A DNA stretch of 64,000 bases, taken from positions 29,841 through 93,840 of the forward strand of contig JAYKXP010000166.1 of the NCBI GenBank assembly GCA_037176845.1. The letters are read 5' to 3'. The notes below the pieces were generated by a model. That model ran no database searches. It was not told the origin of the DNA and saw only the letters and a list, made by a program, of their open reading frames with translations. The position numbers and the translations under genes were made by a program. Below are positions 1-12,803 of the stretch, piece after piece. The stretch comes from Paramarasmius palmivorus. Lineage: Eukaryota > Basidiomycota > Agaricomycetes > Agaricales > Marasmiaceae. Positions within the stretch are counted from its first letter, which is position 1, and each line of letters begins with the position of its first letter.

Positions 1-594
1 AATCTCAACTCCTCATCGAGAGATATTCCAATCGATAATGGATAGCCGTTAAGCGTCCATATGGTTGTCTTTATCAAAGATCTGGTCGCTCAGACATTTC
101 TAATCTAGGCAACACTGACCTCCAAGGTGACTTGCACGGCCAGCTTCTACTGTATTTGGTATATAGCTCTGATTTGTCCCCTAGAGTCCTTCTACGCTGT
201 AGTAGTTAGTCCTCATTCACTTTCCAATCCCATATGTCCCATAGTGCAAGTATAGTGTAGCCATATGACCTACTAGGAAGTCTACCATGTACAGTAGCAT
301 GTCCTTATAAAGTTCCAGCCTGATAATAGAGTATCAATACGGTCTACAGGTTTCGACTCATACCCTAGCACAATAATATAGGGCTAATGACAACATCAAT
401 GTCTATGTGCATGTAGCTCGTGTTCACTACGCAGTGCATGCCTATCTTATTTCTTGTCATATGAGCACTACTAGGTTCCTAGCAGTAATACCAAGTCCAT
501 ATGGTACTTAGTATGATATACTAGTGCAATTCTGAACACAACATTTAGTGTCAAAATGACTGTTTTTCAGCAATTTCGTTCTGGTACCCTCACA
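1..594 (+). repeat. R1 dispersed LTR-like repeat, copy 1 (cut by window edge)
   Basis: This stretch is the inverted counterpart of 37588-38182, and its last ~190 bp also match 23010-23200. All three copies end in the same CA-terminated motif TACCCTCACA, as an LTR 3' end would. Homology with the 37.6-kb copy reaches base 1, so the repeat continues beyond the window. No coding frame is visible. I infer a solo or terminal LTR of an unidentified retrotransposon, but no 5' terminus is seen. Confidence 0.6.
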
Positions 595-1790
595 TCGGTT
601 GGAGATGGAGATGAAGACTGGGAAAAGATCTTCTGAAAATACAATCAAAGAGCTGGGTAAGTAGCATTGAGATAGAAGCTGGCTGTTGTCAAGATACTGA
701 TGCTGTTCTAGAGCAATGTTCCACAAATGAAAGCTTGCACTTTGAGACCTCCTTCCATTCTGGGAAGGATGTTTGCTGTATATGGACATCAACAAAATGT
801 AAATGTGACATTGGCAGGCGGCTACTTGACCAGCTATTAGGTGTAAAGGACCTTGCTGCAGTCAGAACGTTACCATCATCTAGCTTCAACACATATACTG
901 AAGGATCGTGCAATAGCGTATAATTAGGTAGAGGTACATGTACAGAAGTTCAGACTCGACAAGGAAGGTGTGCTGCATGTACATACAAGATATGTAATTA
1001 TTGAAATGGATAGCAATGCTATGAGACTCCAGGTACAGGATATAACCATGACTGCTATACATGCAGTCCTATTCAAAACCGATAGCAGGAAAGGCACATC
1101 CCTAATTTTGAGATCCATGCACCGGCGAGGTGGTGGGTGTCTTCAAGAACAGTAGTGGGAAAGGCTTCACATTGCTATTCGTTGTTTATTCCCACTGTAC
1201 ACGGAACATCAATACCAGATGAAAGCAGAAAAAAGAAAGAGCACCCACTGAGACAGACAGAATAGCACTTCCCAGCCTTACACCATAGCTAATTATCCCT
1301 GCCTTCCTCTTGTCCAGGCCTGACCCAGTATATCTCTCTCCACCTTCCCCAATGGCACCGTACTTGGGCCAAGGAGGTGTTCATTAGGTGCTTCAACACC
1401 CCTGTGACGTATCATGCTGACAATTCCAGGAACTTGGCCCAAATGACCAAACAGCCTCATCTCATTGGACAGGTCTCAATGAGTGAAGAAAGAAAGGAGC
1501 CAGAGTTTGATTAATGGTGGAGCTGGGGGTGTAGATAAGAGGAGCCAAAGAAGGGGAGATGGAAGCTTCAGTTGGTACAGTCATCTGCCAGTCCTTGGTG
1601 CACTCAATTTTGTTTGACATCAGGAAGTATTTTCCTGCCGTTCCTCTTTCTACAGTGTATTAGATACTATAGTTTAGCATAAATATGTGAATTTTTTTTA
1701 GTGAATTTTTTTATTAAGACGCAATATTGTGGTTGAAACCAGTCCTTGATGCAGTCACATATTTACTTATTTAGAAATTTTGATCTAACC
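595..1790. other. Unassigned stretch
   Basis: No recognisable gene. A short open stretch on the plus strand (735-923) follows an intron-like GTAAGT..CTAG segment and could be an exon remnant, but I cannot match it to a family. Confidence 0.3.
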
Positions 1791-3958
1791 CTACAATGCT
1801 TCCTCATCCACTGCATCATCCGACTCACTTTCCTTATGGTCATCTTCTTCACCTTCAATGTTCTCCAGTCATGGGCATGGTGCTGGTTTTTCCAAGGAAC
1901 CCATTTTTGATTTTCAGCCCTTTCTACCCCCAGCTTCCCACAACTTGACAGCTTGCTGATGCCTCTCCCACATAGTGTTGTTTCTGTCCACTCATGCCCT
2001 CTCTGCTTTCTTCCACTCAGCAAGAGCCAAGGCATGCTGCTCTCATAGCCTCTTCCTCCTCTGTTTGTCTTCCCCTGCCTTCTCTAGCTCCCTTTCATTC
2101 TCTCTGATCATCTCCACAAATTCCTGTGATGTGAGTAGCCATGATTTTCCATCTCCTAGCTTCCTTGTTTTCTTCTTCTTGCTTTTCTTTTTATTCTCCT
2201 CATCTTGACTCTGTAGCTGACCATGAGCTCATCGTACATAGTGACTTCCCAGCAAAGAACAGCTCTGCTGTTTCTGTAACACCAACTTTCTTCCCTCATC
2301 TCGGTGCTCAGCTTCACACAATGCAAAATGCATCTGTTTTTCCAGATCAGATTTTGGAGCTTGTTCCAGAAGATGCTCATAGCGACTCTGTTTCAAGCAC
2401 AGTGTAATGAAGACAGTTGGAACTCGGGGAATCAGTGCTAATGATGAAATTGGAGATGAGGATGCAAGATATGACATAGTGGTGTGGGAGATATCATCGA
2501 GAATGGGAGTTGGTGTGGGTGTCGAACAGCAGAATGTGCGTTGTAAGTTTTCTGCATGAACAAGAGTACTGGGGGTCAATGAACTTCCTGCTTCTGGCTG
2601 CAATAGAGTCATTTGATGTCTCACCCACTCATTCTCAAGCTGAAATGCAACTGCACGCTTAGGACTTGTTAGAGGTAGTGGTAGCAACAAACTCTGTATT
2701 ATTGTTACTTCACTCGGTGCCATCATTTGTGGAAGAACAACATTAGGGTTGAATGGAACAACACCAGTCTTTCAGAATGCTGCTTGGATGTTTTCTGGGG
2801 TGAGTGCTTCGATATGTGCCTTTGCATACACAGACAGGAAATTTGACTTGGCAACTGCCATCCCAGTCCTCTCTTCAAATTCATCTCGGTACTTTGTCCA
2901 CTTCCTCTTCAATACTGAAGAAGATGACGACATCAAGTCCCTGGTAGACATGTGTGCTGTGCAACGGATAACACACCACATCAATCTTTGCATGTAATGG
3001 GAGTTGTGTCCATCAACAACAAGGATGCACCTTTGACTGCCTGCTTTGTGTTGTGTTTGATCATCAAAATGCTTGATCCATTCAACACCAATCTCTGCCA
3101 TCAATATAGCCTTTCTTAGAGTAGCCTAGGCTAACATGAAGGTTAGTTTCTGAAGTTCATATTGGTGCGTCATTGACTCACGAAGCCTGTAGAGGATCAT
3201 CCTGCTCCCAACGAGCTTGATACCCCTCTCCTTTGAAGATGACAGCAGGTGCAATTGAAGTACCATCTGCACAAAAGTGACAACAACAGTGATGTTTTCT
3301 CAAGTACCACCTCGCTGTCGATGTTGTATTGAAGCATCAGCAGGGCCGTATACCTGCTCCCAACATCCAATACTTGATTGAAAGCCTGTTTTGTCTGTTC
3401 CATATGTGTTCTTGGGTTCAATAGGTACGGCCTGTGTACCCATTTTCCACCACCACTGTGCCATCTAATGCATGTTGCAGGGTGTTAAAGTACTTGGCAT
3501 GGGTGATAGGGTTTACAGCGTGTGCCCGGCTGATGTCAAGTCCATCAGTCCAGAATGGATGTAGTTCTTCATGTCCTTCAATGTATCTTTGTGGCCAGTT
3601 TTCACCCACACCTGGAAACCCTTCAATGTGTGCTGCAAGTATTTCATTTGCATGTTCACATATACACTTCTGGTTGAGAGGAAATCCACGGCAAGCTTGT
3701 GTTATTGCATATTCCATTGACGTGCCGGCATATTGAGCTTGCAGATATCTGCACATGTTGATTGGTTTCCATGTAGCAGTCTTGCATTGCTTTCGATGCT
3801 ATCCCTTCATAACCTTTGGTCTTTTTGCCATTGCCAATGTCGATTGGACCCTGAGCTCTTGCACGTTTATAGAGATCAACAGCATATCTTCTCCACTTTT
3901 CCTTGAGAGCTAAGGCTTTTTGTTTAAGTTTTGACTGCAACTGTGCTTTGCCGACCAT
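1791..3958 (-). pseudogene. Pogo/Fot-like (DDE_1, Tc1-mariner superfamily) transposase, decayed
   Basis: Reading down the minus strand from 3958, the pieces follow the order of the basidiomycete DDE_1 transposase: a basic N-terminus; a CENP-B-type helix-turn-helix region with GVGENWPQRYIEGHEELHPFW and AHAVNP (about 3520-3740); the first catalytic block YGTDKTGFQ (near 3390); GT-stop-ENITV at 3300-3302; the second catalytic block VVDGHNSHYM (near 3000); and a C-terminal block with VLKRKWTKYRDEF (near 2900). A Lys/Arg-rich tail ends in an acidic tail with a stop at 1791-1793. The frame shifts several times and has stops, so the gene is dead. The stop at 3300-3302 replaces the arginine of the conserved NRENITV block. 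I could not find terminal inverted repeats or a TA duplication. Confidence 0.75.
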
Positions 3959-6900
3959 GGCCAGCTGCAGTTGGTTGAATTAAGGTTCAGGACGTGTCAT
4001 TAGATCTCAAAAGGTCCGAGATGATTCCCAAAATAGAAAGTGTGATGTGACACTACTTTGACCACTCTACCTCGACCAAAAACATTCAGCAACCTCTTTT
4101 AGCACTCCCTTGCTTCACTTCACATTGATGAATGCATAACATGAAACCTATGAGGTACTACAAGAGTTATGAACATATTTGAGTTGGAATGCCACCTCAT
4201 AATCTGAATTATTGTCAACATAAATTTCAGTGAAACCATCAAAACAGAGAATTTGAATTTTGGTGCTTTATCTACATATCCCCCAGGCTTTAAAAACCTA
4301 TCATACATATATCTATATGTCTAACATCACATCCAGTCATTTCCAAGGGATTCCCGTCTCAGGAGCAGACATGGTGGGGAAACGAGTCAAGGACCAGTGG
4401 ATGACTGTAGTAAAGCAGCATGCAGCTCAGGCAGCTTGGAAAGCTCAGAGCCTGGGCTTGGGGTATGGATCTGGAAGAGTAGGGCTACGAGGTGGTAGGA
4501 CGGTGGAGAGCTAACGTTTGGATAATTGATGAAGGTGGATATGCAGGTGTAGTAATGAAATGTTCTTCCCAAGCTTGCTGGTATGACCAAAAGACTGGAA
4601 CTGGGCCTCAGCTAGGTCTTGTTGCAGCTGAAAACAATGCTGTCAGAAATACACATTGAAAAAGTGGGATACAGGGAGCACTTACTAGTACACCAAAACC
4701 AACTCAGCCATTGATTCTACCATGTCCATTTTTGTATCCAAAACTCTATCGTCACCCCATGCACCACTGTGAGTGCATTCACAACTTGGTGGAATGGTCA
4801 ACACAATGCCCAATAGTTAGCGTGAGCAAGGGGAGCAGGTGTGATTGCATAGGCTGGATTCTCGGTTACAGTAACAGGGCCATAAACGGAGAAGTAGGCT
4901 GGGATCATCATGGAGATGTTCATTGCGTGGAGTCTTGAAAGGTGGGTGTGTGCATTGTGTAGTGCTTGGACTAGGATGCAGCCAAGCACAGGTCACAGAC
5001 ACATTGTAATGTGAGTGCAAGGAAGAAAAGGGTTATATAGGGCCCATGTTATGAGAGGAGAGAAACTGCAGCCTGGTCGAGATAGTTGAGGCTTTGTGAA
5101 CAGGACTGTAACAGTTTGAGCTTGGAGTGATGGGGAATGGGGTCAACTTAGTGTCAGGGAGTGCATTTGGAACGGTGATAGCGACATTTTGGGACATTGA
5201 AGGGAAGGGATAAATCTTCAGAGGTATAGCTAGCATTTTTGTTCTGGATTTGCCTAGGAGAACAATGAGCAATGGTGAAAAGCATCAAAAGTAGTGTGCA
5301 TACCAACAACCACGGCTTAGATGATTCTATATCTTGAGTGTATCTTGAATTCAAATTAGTCAAGTTACAGGAAGGTGTGTTAAATCCAAGAATGATATGC
5401 AGAAAACAGTTGAATGCACCTTTATAGGCCCACAGGAATGAAAGTGTTGAGCAAGGTGTGAAGCAAACACAAAGCGTTGCACAAACTGGAACATTCTATG
5501 GGCAGTGGGATGAGGCTGTGCTTTTTTCGTGGGAGAAATACCTGGATAGATGGCTTCACCTGCTCACCATAAAGAACAAATCTCATTAACATTCAAACTT
5601 GTAACCTGCTTTTCAGCTAGCACTGGGCCATAGGACATTGCATTGAGCCTACATGTAAGTCCTCCTTTATCTCCATAGTTACTTGCTCATTCCTTGCAGG
5701 CAATACCTCTCTCAGGGAATATTTCATCCTTGCCAACAATTTACAGGACCAAATTCACAATATCGTTGCCATTGTTGACATGTTTTTGACTGTATACCAA
5801 TGAGCTTAGGGTACAGTTTCTTGTTCGTGTCTTTTTCTAGTACTATATATAATTTTACTATAGTATAAAATTGAAGGGCTAAGCCTCAGGCTTAACCACT
5901 CTGAAACTATTCAAGGAGCTGAACTGGCATTGTTAGACAGTTCTAAACCATGAGCCTTGCCGATGCTCAACAGTTAAGCCTAGCTGCACTGATGGCACCA
6001 CTAGTTTACAGGTATTAAGAATGGCATTACATTCAAGCTGCTCAGTCCCAATGGGGCTATCAAGACAGTGCTGCAGGGTGTTCTCAACTGCAAATATATC
6101 TTTCAGCTGAGTCTTCCAAAGAGCAAGTGGCCTGCAGACCCTGCAGATGTCCTCTGCACTGAAGTCAGCAAGCCCAACACCAACAATACAAACAAAAGAA
6201 CCCATACCAACTTTCTTGACTTTTGCAACAACTTACAAAACAAAATTCAAGTTGTCACTAAGAACATGAGCAATGGACCTAGTACTTGGCATGACATCCA
6301 GTATGTCTTAAGTTGTGCTCTCAGTGTATTGAAGCTTAGCTAATCACTCTCTTTTCATAGCTCTAACCATGAACATCATCACAGCTACAGACATGATTAT
6401 ATTCTACCTGGTCACCTTGCTCAACTGTAGCTCTGCTATCAATGTCTGTTATCTGCAGAACAGTCATGTCACATGTCAAGCAACTCTCACAGGCAGCAAG
6501 CCAATCATCAACAATCTGATACTCACTGCTTGTGATGTAGTCAGGAGCAGAGTGTACCATTCTGTCATGGTCAGCAGGTGACCAATTGACCCTCTATTAC
6601 CCTTTACTGAGAGAAAGAGAGCTGAATGATAAAGGGTTACTTGACAGTCTGGATGTAGTTTGTGTCACCTCCTGGCAAGTATATTGGGGCCTCAATGGCT
6701 GTCCCACTCTGAGATCAGTCTGATACACCACTCTTCTCTTGCAATGTACATACACTCTAGCCCTGGATATAAACAGAATTCTCTGACAGCAGCAGCCAGT
6801 TTTTTCCAGTCCACCTACAAACCCTGGTTCATCTTTGACTGCAACCTATCAGGATGAAATTTTCATCAGCATCGTCAAGAACATTTGTGAGGTGATTTTC

Positions 6901-7339
6901 ACCAAAGGCTCCCAACACAGGTTCACTGCCTACACCAGAGAGGGTCCCACAGAAATGTGGTGCAGTCCTATTTATACATTGCCAGCAAACTTTGTACCCT
7001 CACTTGCCATCATTAGTGTGACTTACAGAATTCTCACCAACCTGGCTGTGAGACTGGAAGAAAAGACTCACATGAGTAGCATTCAATCTTTTGGCAAAAC
7101 TCTAACATTAACTCAGTTACTAATAGTATTCAATCTGGTTTGAGCCCACACATCTCTTCTTGGATAAAATCCTGACCCACTTGCACATAATCATGCTCCA
7201 GGACCCTGACAACAGTGGTGGCATATACAAGGAAGTCATTTCCAATCTTCAGAACATAGGAATGACAACAAAGCTAAGTAGGTCCCATTCAGATCTCTGA
7301 TTGTCACTTTTGGTTTGACAAACATTTCTTTAGCTGTAC
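3959..7339. other. Unassigned 3.4-kb stretch
   Basis: AT-rich, CpG-poor sequence with only short open frames on either strand. Segments at about 5930-6345 and 6835-7145 stay open for 90-100 codons but match nothing I recognise. They may be exons of a decayed gene. I see no LTRs, inverted repeats or RNA gene here. Confidence 0.3.
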
Positions 7340-8794
7340 AGGATATCTGCCATCTCATTTGCTTCCTCCTCAGTTTGTAGACTCTGTGCTTTTGAAAGTG
7401 CAAGACTTGGGGTCATTGGTGTAGTGACTGTTTTGCATTCTGACATGCCAAACTTTTTAGCTTGTTGATGACATATTGGTGTTGGCTGAGATACAGCCTA
7501 TGCTCTGCTCTGTTTCTTGTCACTTCAATTCCTAGCAAGTATGATGTTGCCCCCAAGTCTCACAGCTTGAAATGAGTAGCCAACTCTGCCACCATTCCAT
7601 CTAATATGTCCTCTGACTTGGAAGCAAATGTGATATCATCCACAAACACTGGTACAATAACTTTCACATCATCACACAGATAGATGTATACTGATGGGTC
7701 AGAGCATAGCTTCTTGAAGCCAGCACAAGTGAGCACACTACCCAGCTTCTCATCCCAAAGACGTGGTGCTTGCTTTAACCCATACAGGGACTTGTTCAGC
7801 CTGCAGACTATTCTGGGACCTCCTTGCTTGAAACCTTCTGGTTGCTTCATGTAGATTTCTGTGTCTATATCACTGTTTATAAATGCATGTGATATGTCAA
7901 CTGAGCATAGGTGCATGTCTTCTATTGCAGCAAGGGCCAACACAATTCTGAGTGTGTTCTGTCGCATGGTAGAGGCAAAGGTCTCAGAATAGTCAAATCC
8001 ATGTAGGTGCATGTCTTCTATTGCAGCAAGGGCCAACACAATCCTTAGTGTGTCTGTATTCCATTTATAATTATCAGAGATTGAACCCATTTCAGAATCA
8101 GTAAAAGCACTTGCACTGCCAGCACTTTCAACAACTTTTATCTCTGCCTCTGCCTTGTTTGCCTTGTTCTCTCCCTGCTTCCTCAACTCTGGACATTCAT
8201 ACTAACAGTGATGACAGACCCCTGGTTTCTTCCTTGGCCCATTGCCATTTCCCCTTGAACCATTAAACCCATTTCCCTTGAACCTGCTGCTGCCCCAAGC
8301 CTTTATAACTGCATTGGCTCTGTTGACCTGCTCCATCTGGCACTGTCTGTTTTGTTCATCTGCTCTGAACTTTGTCTAGGCTAGGCTTCAACAACAAGTT
8401 GGATGACAGATTGGAGTATTCTGCTGGCAATGCACGTATAAGTGCCATTGCTTGTAGTTCATTGTCCAACTTGTCTATAGGCATTGAAACAAGCACCAGG
8501 CTTCTTGGATACATGAGCATCTTCCAGTGCTTTCCACATCTTTACAGCATTCTGAATATCCCTGATGTGTACTTTTTGGTCTTGATCCACTAAGAGGTAG
8601 ATCTCTCCAGCAGCTTGCTCCTTCTTTGTCTCCCACTTCTCTGCCATCTCCTTGTCTTCTGGTTTTGTTTCTCTACCAGATACCAATCCCCACAGTTTAC
8701 AACACATTAACCATGCAGTTGTATCACCTCTCCAGCCAGCATAGTTGTTGTTGTTCAAGGGTGTAATCCTTGGTGTACTTGTTGATTCTTACAT
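7340..8794 (-). pseudogene. Copia-A Gag-Pol remnant with internal duplication
   Basis: The start context of the parent is kept (ATG 8792-8794) but the second codon is a stop. Gag (UBN2-like, NNNNYAGWRGDTTAWL) runs to about 8460, then a deletion, then the zinc-knuckle region, where the first cysteine is a tyrosine codon followed by a stop. The frame 8186-7560 fuses NYKWNTDT directly to an RT segment carrying LRIVLALAAIEDMHL twice. At DNA level a ~50-bp unit is repeated at 7908-7957 and 8004-8054. The FVDD active-site motif is still readable. Not functional. Confidence 0.85.
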
Positions 8795-8997
8795 TGTAAA
8801 TGTCAGTGTTTTGATTGTTGTATAAGCCCACAAGTGTGATGAATGCACAATAAACAATATAACCAGTCAATGAATGAACTGGCACAATAGCACTTGACTT
8901 GTAACAAGTCAAATAGCAAAAACCCACAATAGTAACAAATTCAATTGTAATGAATCAACAGTTGTATGCACAGTTTAAAAGGCCAGGGCCCATAACC

Positions 8998-9360
8998 TGT
9001 TAGAATCTATATCAAAGTATTACCAGTTAAACTGATCAATAACAATGACTAGAACTCAATGCAATTGACTGTGATCACTCAAAAGTATTGATAATAGTAA
9101 CTTTTGTACTGAATTTGTGTTCCAAGTGTCAACTCTCTGTGACATGCAAGTAATTACTGTTTGTTTGTACCTATTGTGATGTGGTTCACTCAAGGCATGA
9201 AAGTACCAACCCCTAATGTGAAAACACATGTTTTCCATACCCCTACATGCCCATACACCATAGGTAGTTCAATAAGTGGAGGAAAAGATAAATAAACATG
9301 AATGCAACATGAATGCAAGTGTATGTGCAGTATAAACAAGCATAATTAGAGTGCCAAAGT
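8998..9360 (-). repeat. Copia-A LTR, 5' part missing, CpG-depleted
   Basis: Matches LTR bases ~72-422 of the intact copia-A LTR in reverse orientation. The match stops abruptly after GTGCCAAAGT at 9360, where other copies continue AGACTTTGTATA. The CpG cluster of the parent LTR (about nine CpGs) is almost wholly converted to TG/CA. Confidence 0.9.
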
Positions 9361-12300
9361 GGACTTGCATAACAAGGATGCCTCAGCTGGGAATTGAACT
9401 CAAACAATAACATGAAGTGTGTATATAGCACTATAGTAGATAGTTAGTGGAAAAAAAAACCTTTGTATTGTTGATGATCATGGTTTGAGGTTAAGAGAGG
9501 CAGCATGAGAGAAGACTTGTGCTGCCTCTCAATGCTGGTCTGACCAGTAAAATCTAGTGCCTCATGGTTTCAGTTGACAATATTTAAAATTTCTACAACT
9601 AATGATAATTCTCTCTAGGACTGGGATTGGGGAGGATTGGAGTATGAGGCTGGGCAGGTGGGAAAAAAGATGTATTGAGCATTCAAGGGGTGTGATCATA
9701 CACTTGTATTTTTTTATGGCTCTTACTCTTTCCTTTATAAACTCAGGTACCCAGATACTCCTCACCTGGACATGAAGAACTCAACATCATGGTGCTGCAC
9801 CAATCCTCTATTGAGAGTTAGCTCTGGGGTCTGAATCTTTACATAGTGCCAACAGCCACCTTTCATCATACCAATAGTAGATCTACTTTAGGATCATTAT
9901 GAGCATCTAGTTATCTTTTTTTATTGAGCAAAGCAGTTTCCACATGGCAGTTCCTGAGTGACTGGGTGTTGAATGAAGTGATGAAGTTTATGCAACACTT
10001 CTTCAACACTAAGTCCAACAAAATATACAAAGTCTCCATGTGGCTTGTGGTTCTGGTCTGGTACCTAGGTTATGGTGATGTAGCAATCCTCAGCAATGGA
10101 AGTCTTTGCACCCATTTTTTAAGCAGCACTTAGCTATCAGAAATCATGGTCGTGCTCTTGCATTTTCAGGTCCCAAGCTCTCAACTATTTAGCAGTGTTC
10201 AATGAACAAAATTTGTAAATTGGTATAAATAAGCTCTACAGAGGACTGAAACCTATCTTCAGTGTTGAGGAGGTCATCATGGCATTTGAGAAGCTATATA
10301 AGCAAGTGTACCTTATTAGCAGAACAAGTAAAATAAGTAAACTTATTCCATGCTTGCTTCCCTTGTACTCGTAACTTTGGTTTCATGAATTAGAGTAGCC
10401 TAAGGTAATATTTTGGCGGTAATTTTCTAGAAATGAGAAGCCCTGTACCTTGAACACAACTGTAGCCACACCATTAAATGAAACCTGTCAGTGTTTGTTG
10501 ATGTGACCCAAGGCAGGGGGTGATGATGCTCATTTTCAATGGTGATAGTGGTGAACATCGTGTGGTGAATGTATGCAGAAGATGGCTCTGGCATTGGTGA
10601 AGCCCTAGAAGCAATGAAATAGTCAGCAGAAGAAAGAAAAAAAATGAAGTGTTGGATTCATACCTTAAAACCTCCATAAGTTCATTTTTCTAGCTCTGCC
10701 TGCATGCTCTCTGACATGTTATTGCAGGTAAAGTAGTCTGAAGGGAAGTATCAGCTGTAACATATCAAAGAAGCATACCTGTGATGGTGAAGACCAGAGT
10801 TGATGTGATAGAAAGTCACATTGTTCAAGGGTAATGGAAAGAACACAGACTCTTTGTTCATGGGACTAATATTTTTGGTTATGCTGAACACAATTATGAT
10901 GTCAGCAGAAACACTAGACATCATTGTCATGGACTGCCAGCATATCAATACCACCTTCTCCCTTCAACTGGAATCTGGAGGCCTCACAATAGCCTCTGGT
11001 ACAACAGGAGCAATGAAGTCACCACTCTGTGTGCCCAGAGGCTAAAGAGGAGCTAGAAGATTGGTTTCTCGGGGTGTGATAAAGGGTATGAGGTGGAGAT
11101 CTGAGTGGTAGTCATATTGAAGTGAAGAGAACAGTCATGTGCTGCCTGAATCTTCTGTCCGCCATATTCCAGCCCAGAAAAGTTGATTTGACTTGTATCT
11201 GTGGTGTTGTCAGTCAGGGCCAAGGTAGGCAGTTTGGATGCTGGATGCTGTTCAATGCCGTGCATGCTTGTAGTTGGAAATCAGTGGCAAAAATGAATGT
11301 GATCTAGGGAGCAACAAAATAAGCAAGATATTTCCTGTAGAATAAAGATTGAAGATAAGCAAAGGCCAAAGAAAAAGTTGACTGGGCACACACCTTGTTT
11401 CTCTACCTCAACTATTCTACTTCCTTCCCTGAAGTTCATTCACACCCTAAACCTCCTCAATAGTCCGTGAAATGTCCCTGTATGCACAAACATTGTGTCA
11501 ACAATGGTGGTGATAAGAGGTTAAGTTAAGAGTGTTGGCATGAGAAAGCTCTGACACTGCCTCTCTTTGCCAGTCTGACTGCCAATGTGCTTTGTGGATA
11601 GTGTATACAGCATCTGTAACAAGAATCTTGATTTGACTTGTGTTTGTCATTATGGGGCCAGTCATTGGGGTGCAGAGTGAAGGTTGCATCTTTGATATTG
11701 TCCATGCAGTAGTGTGTGTTTAATGGCCTTTAAGATTGTTGGGTGGTCTTCTAACAGGAAATCAGCAGTGACAGCAAGCACAGGTAAAGATGAAACAAAT
11801 GAAATATAACCTGTTAAACAAAAATAAAAGATGAGATAATGCCAGAAAAAAGGTCAATGGGTACACACCTTATACCCTCTACCTTTCTCATTCTCCCTTT
11901 GTCCCCAACTTTCTTTCCTCCTCCTATTCCCATTACATAGCCCTTTAGCTACAAGTTAGAAGTTACTGATAAAGAAGAAAAGGAAACTGTACCTTTGCGT
12001 CATCATCATTGATGATGATGGTGGTCAGAGATCAAGAGAGGCAGTATGAGAAAAGGCTCATGCTGCCTCTCAATGCCAGTCTGACCAGCAAAGCCAAGTC
12101 CCATCCCTTTGTCTTGGACAAAAGGACATGACTTGGGTACTCAGGATAAGTGTAAATGTAAAGCTACACTTATCATAACTCTATTACTAACATATGCTAT
12201 CTAGGTTTTCTAATGAAAGGTTACAAAGTTGTTCAAGAGGTGTGGAGTATTGGATGGGGTTTTGTGGATCTTCAACAGTGAATCAGATGTGGCAAATATG

Positions 12301-12803
12301 ATGAGGAGGAGGTATTTGCATCAAGGAAGTCCTAAAAGGGGGAGAAAACATAAGTAAGTATTTTTGAAATAGAGAACCTGGATACATGCTTTGTGTTCAG
12401 TGTGATTCTCTTACATTAGCCTTTTCCTCATTCTCATTCCTTTGTTGTACCATATGAAGTATTCTAGAATACAGATTTCAGTATTATCTCTCATTTTTAG
12501 AGAAAAAAAAACATACCTTTGAGGTAGCCACCAGCAATAGTGGCAAGTGTCAATGTGACACAAGGTCAGTGGCAAATGAAGACCCCAGACACCAAATCTG
12601 GATAGCCTTGATGTTGTTTGTTGAGCATAGGCTGTGGTGTGTTGATTTTCAGTTGTTTGAGTAACAGCAGCAGTTCTTGATGAATCTCCAAGGAGCTGGT
12701 TGTTGGTGAGTGGTGGGGTGTATGAGATGTTGGAGTAAAAAAAGAAAAGATAAGGTATATCCTGTAATAAAGAAAACACAAGAAAAAAACAAAAACAACA
12801 ATT
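9361..12803. other. Region of diverged repeated modules, possibly exons of an unknown minus-strand gene
   Basis: Three related modules lie in the same orientation at 9471-9561, 11503-11583 and 12010-12100. Each has an AAGAGAGGCAGCATGAG-type core, a TGCCTCTC block and a CTGACCAG-type end. Segments at 11120-11400 and 11590-11880 are also related (both carry TTGATTTGACTTGT and a GG(G/T)(C/T)ACACACCTT block about 230 bp on). Read on the minus strand, short open segments alternate with GT..AG-like introns. I recognise no protein family. They could be duplicated exons or an old tandem repeat. Confidence 0.4.
9967..10035 (+). repeat. Inverted first 69 bp of a copia-A LTR
   Basis: Bases 1-69 of the copia-A LTR (TGTTGAATGAAG to AAAGTCT) lie here on the plus strand. 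The LTR piece at 8998-9360 is on the minus strand and lacks exactly this part. Inverting 9361-10035 would join GTGCCAAAGT to AGACTTTG, as in the solo LTR at 19787-20208. The simplest reading is a 675-bp inversion with one breakpoint inside the LTR. Confidence 0.8.

Larger units (their letters stand above)
7340..9360 (-). mobile_element. Copia-A deletion derivative with truncated 5' LTR
   Basis: A minus-strand relative of the intact copia-A at 28052-33440. From high to low coordinates it holds LTR bases ~72-422 (9360-8998), a decayed primer site, Gag pieces, then a jump from just before the protease aspartate straight into reverse transcriptase, ending within the region before RNase H at 7340. 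Integrase and the 3' LTR are absent. Almost every CpG of the parent LTR is TpG or CpA here, so this is an old copy. The missing first 69 bp of its LTR lie inverted at 9967-10035. Confidence 0.85.

Noticed and set aside
1600..4130. Search for TA-flanked inverted repeats around the pogo remnant
   Set aside because: No convincing pair of ends could be found on either side.
5933..6205. 90-codon minus-strand frame as a gene
   Set aside because: The plus strand is open over the same bases, neither matches a family, and codon use gives no clear choice.
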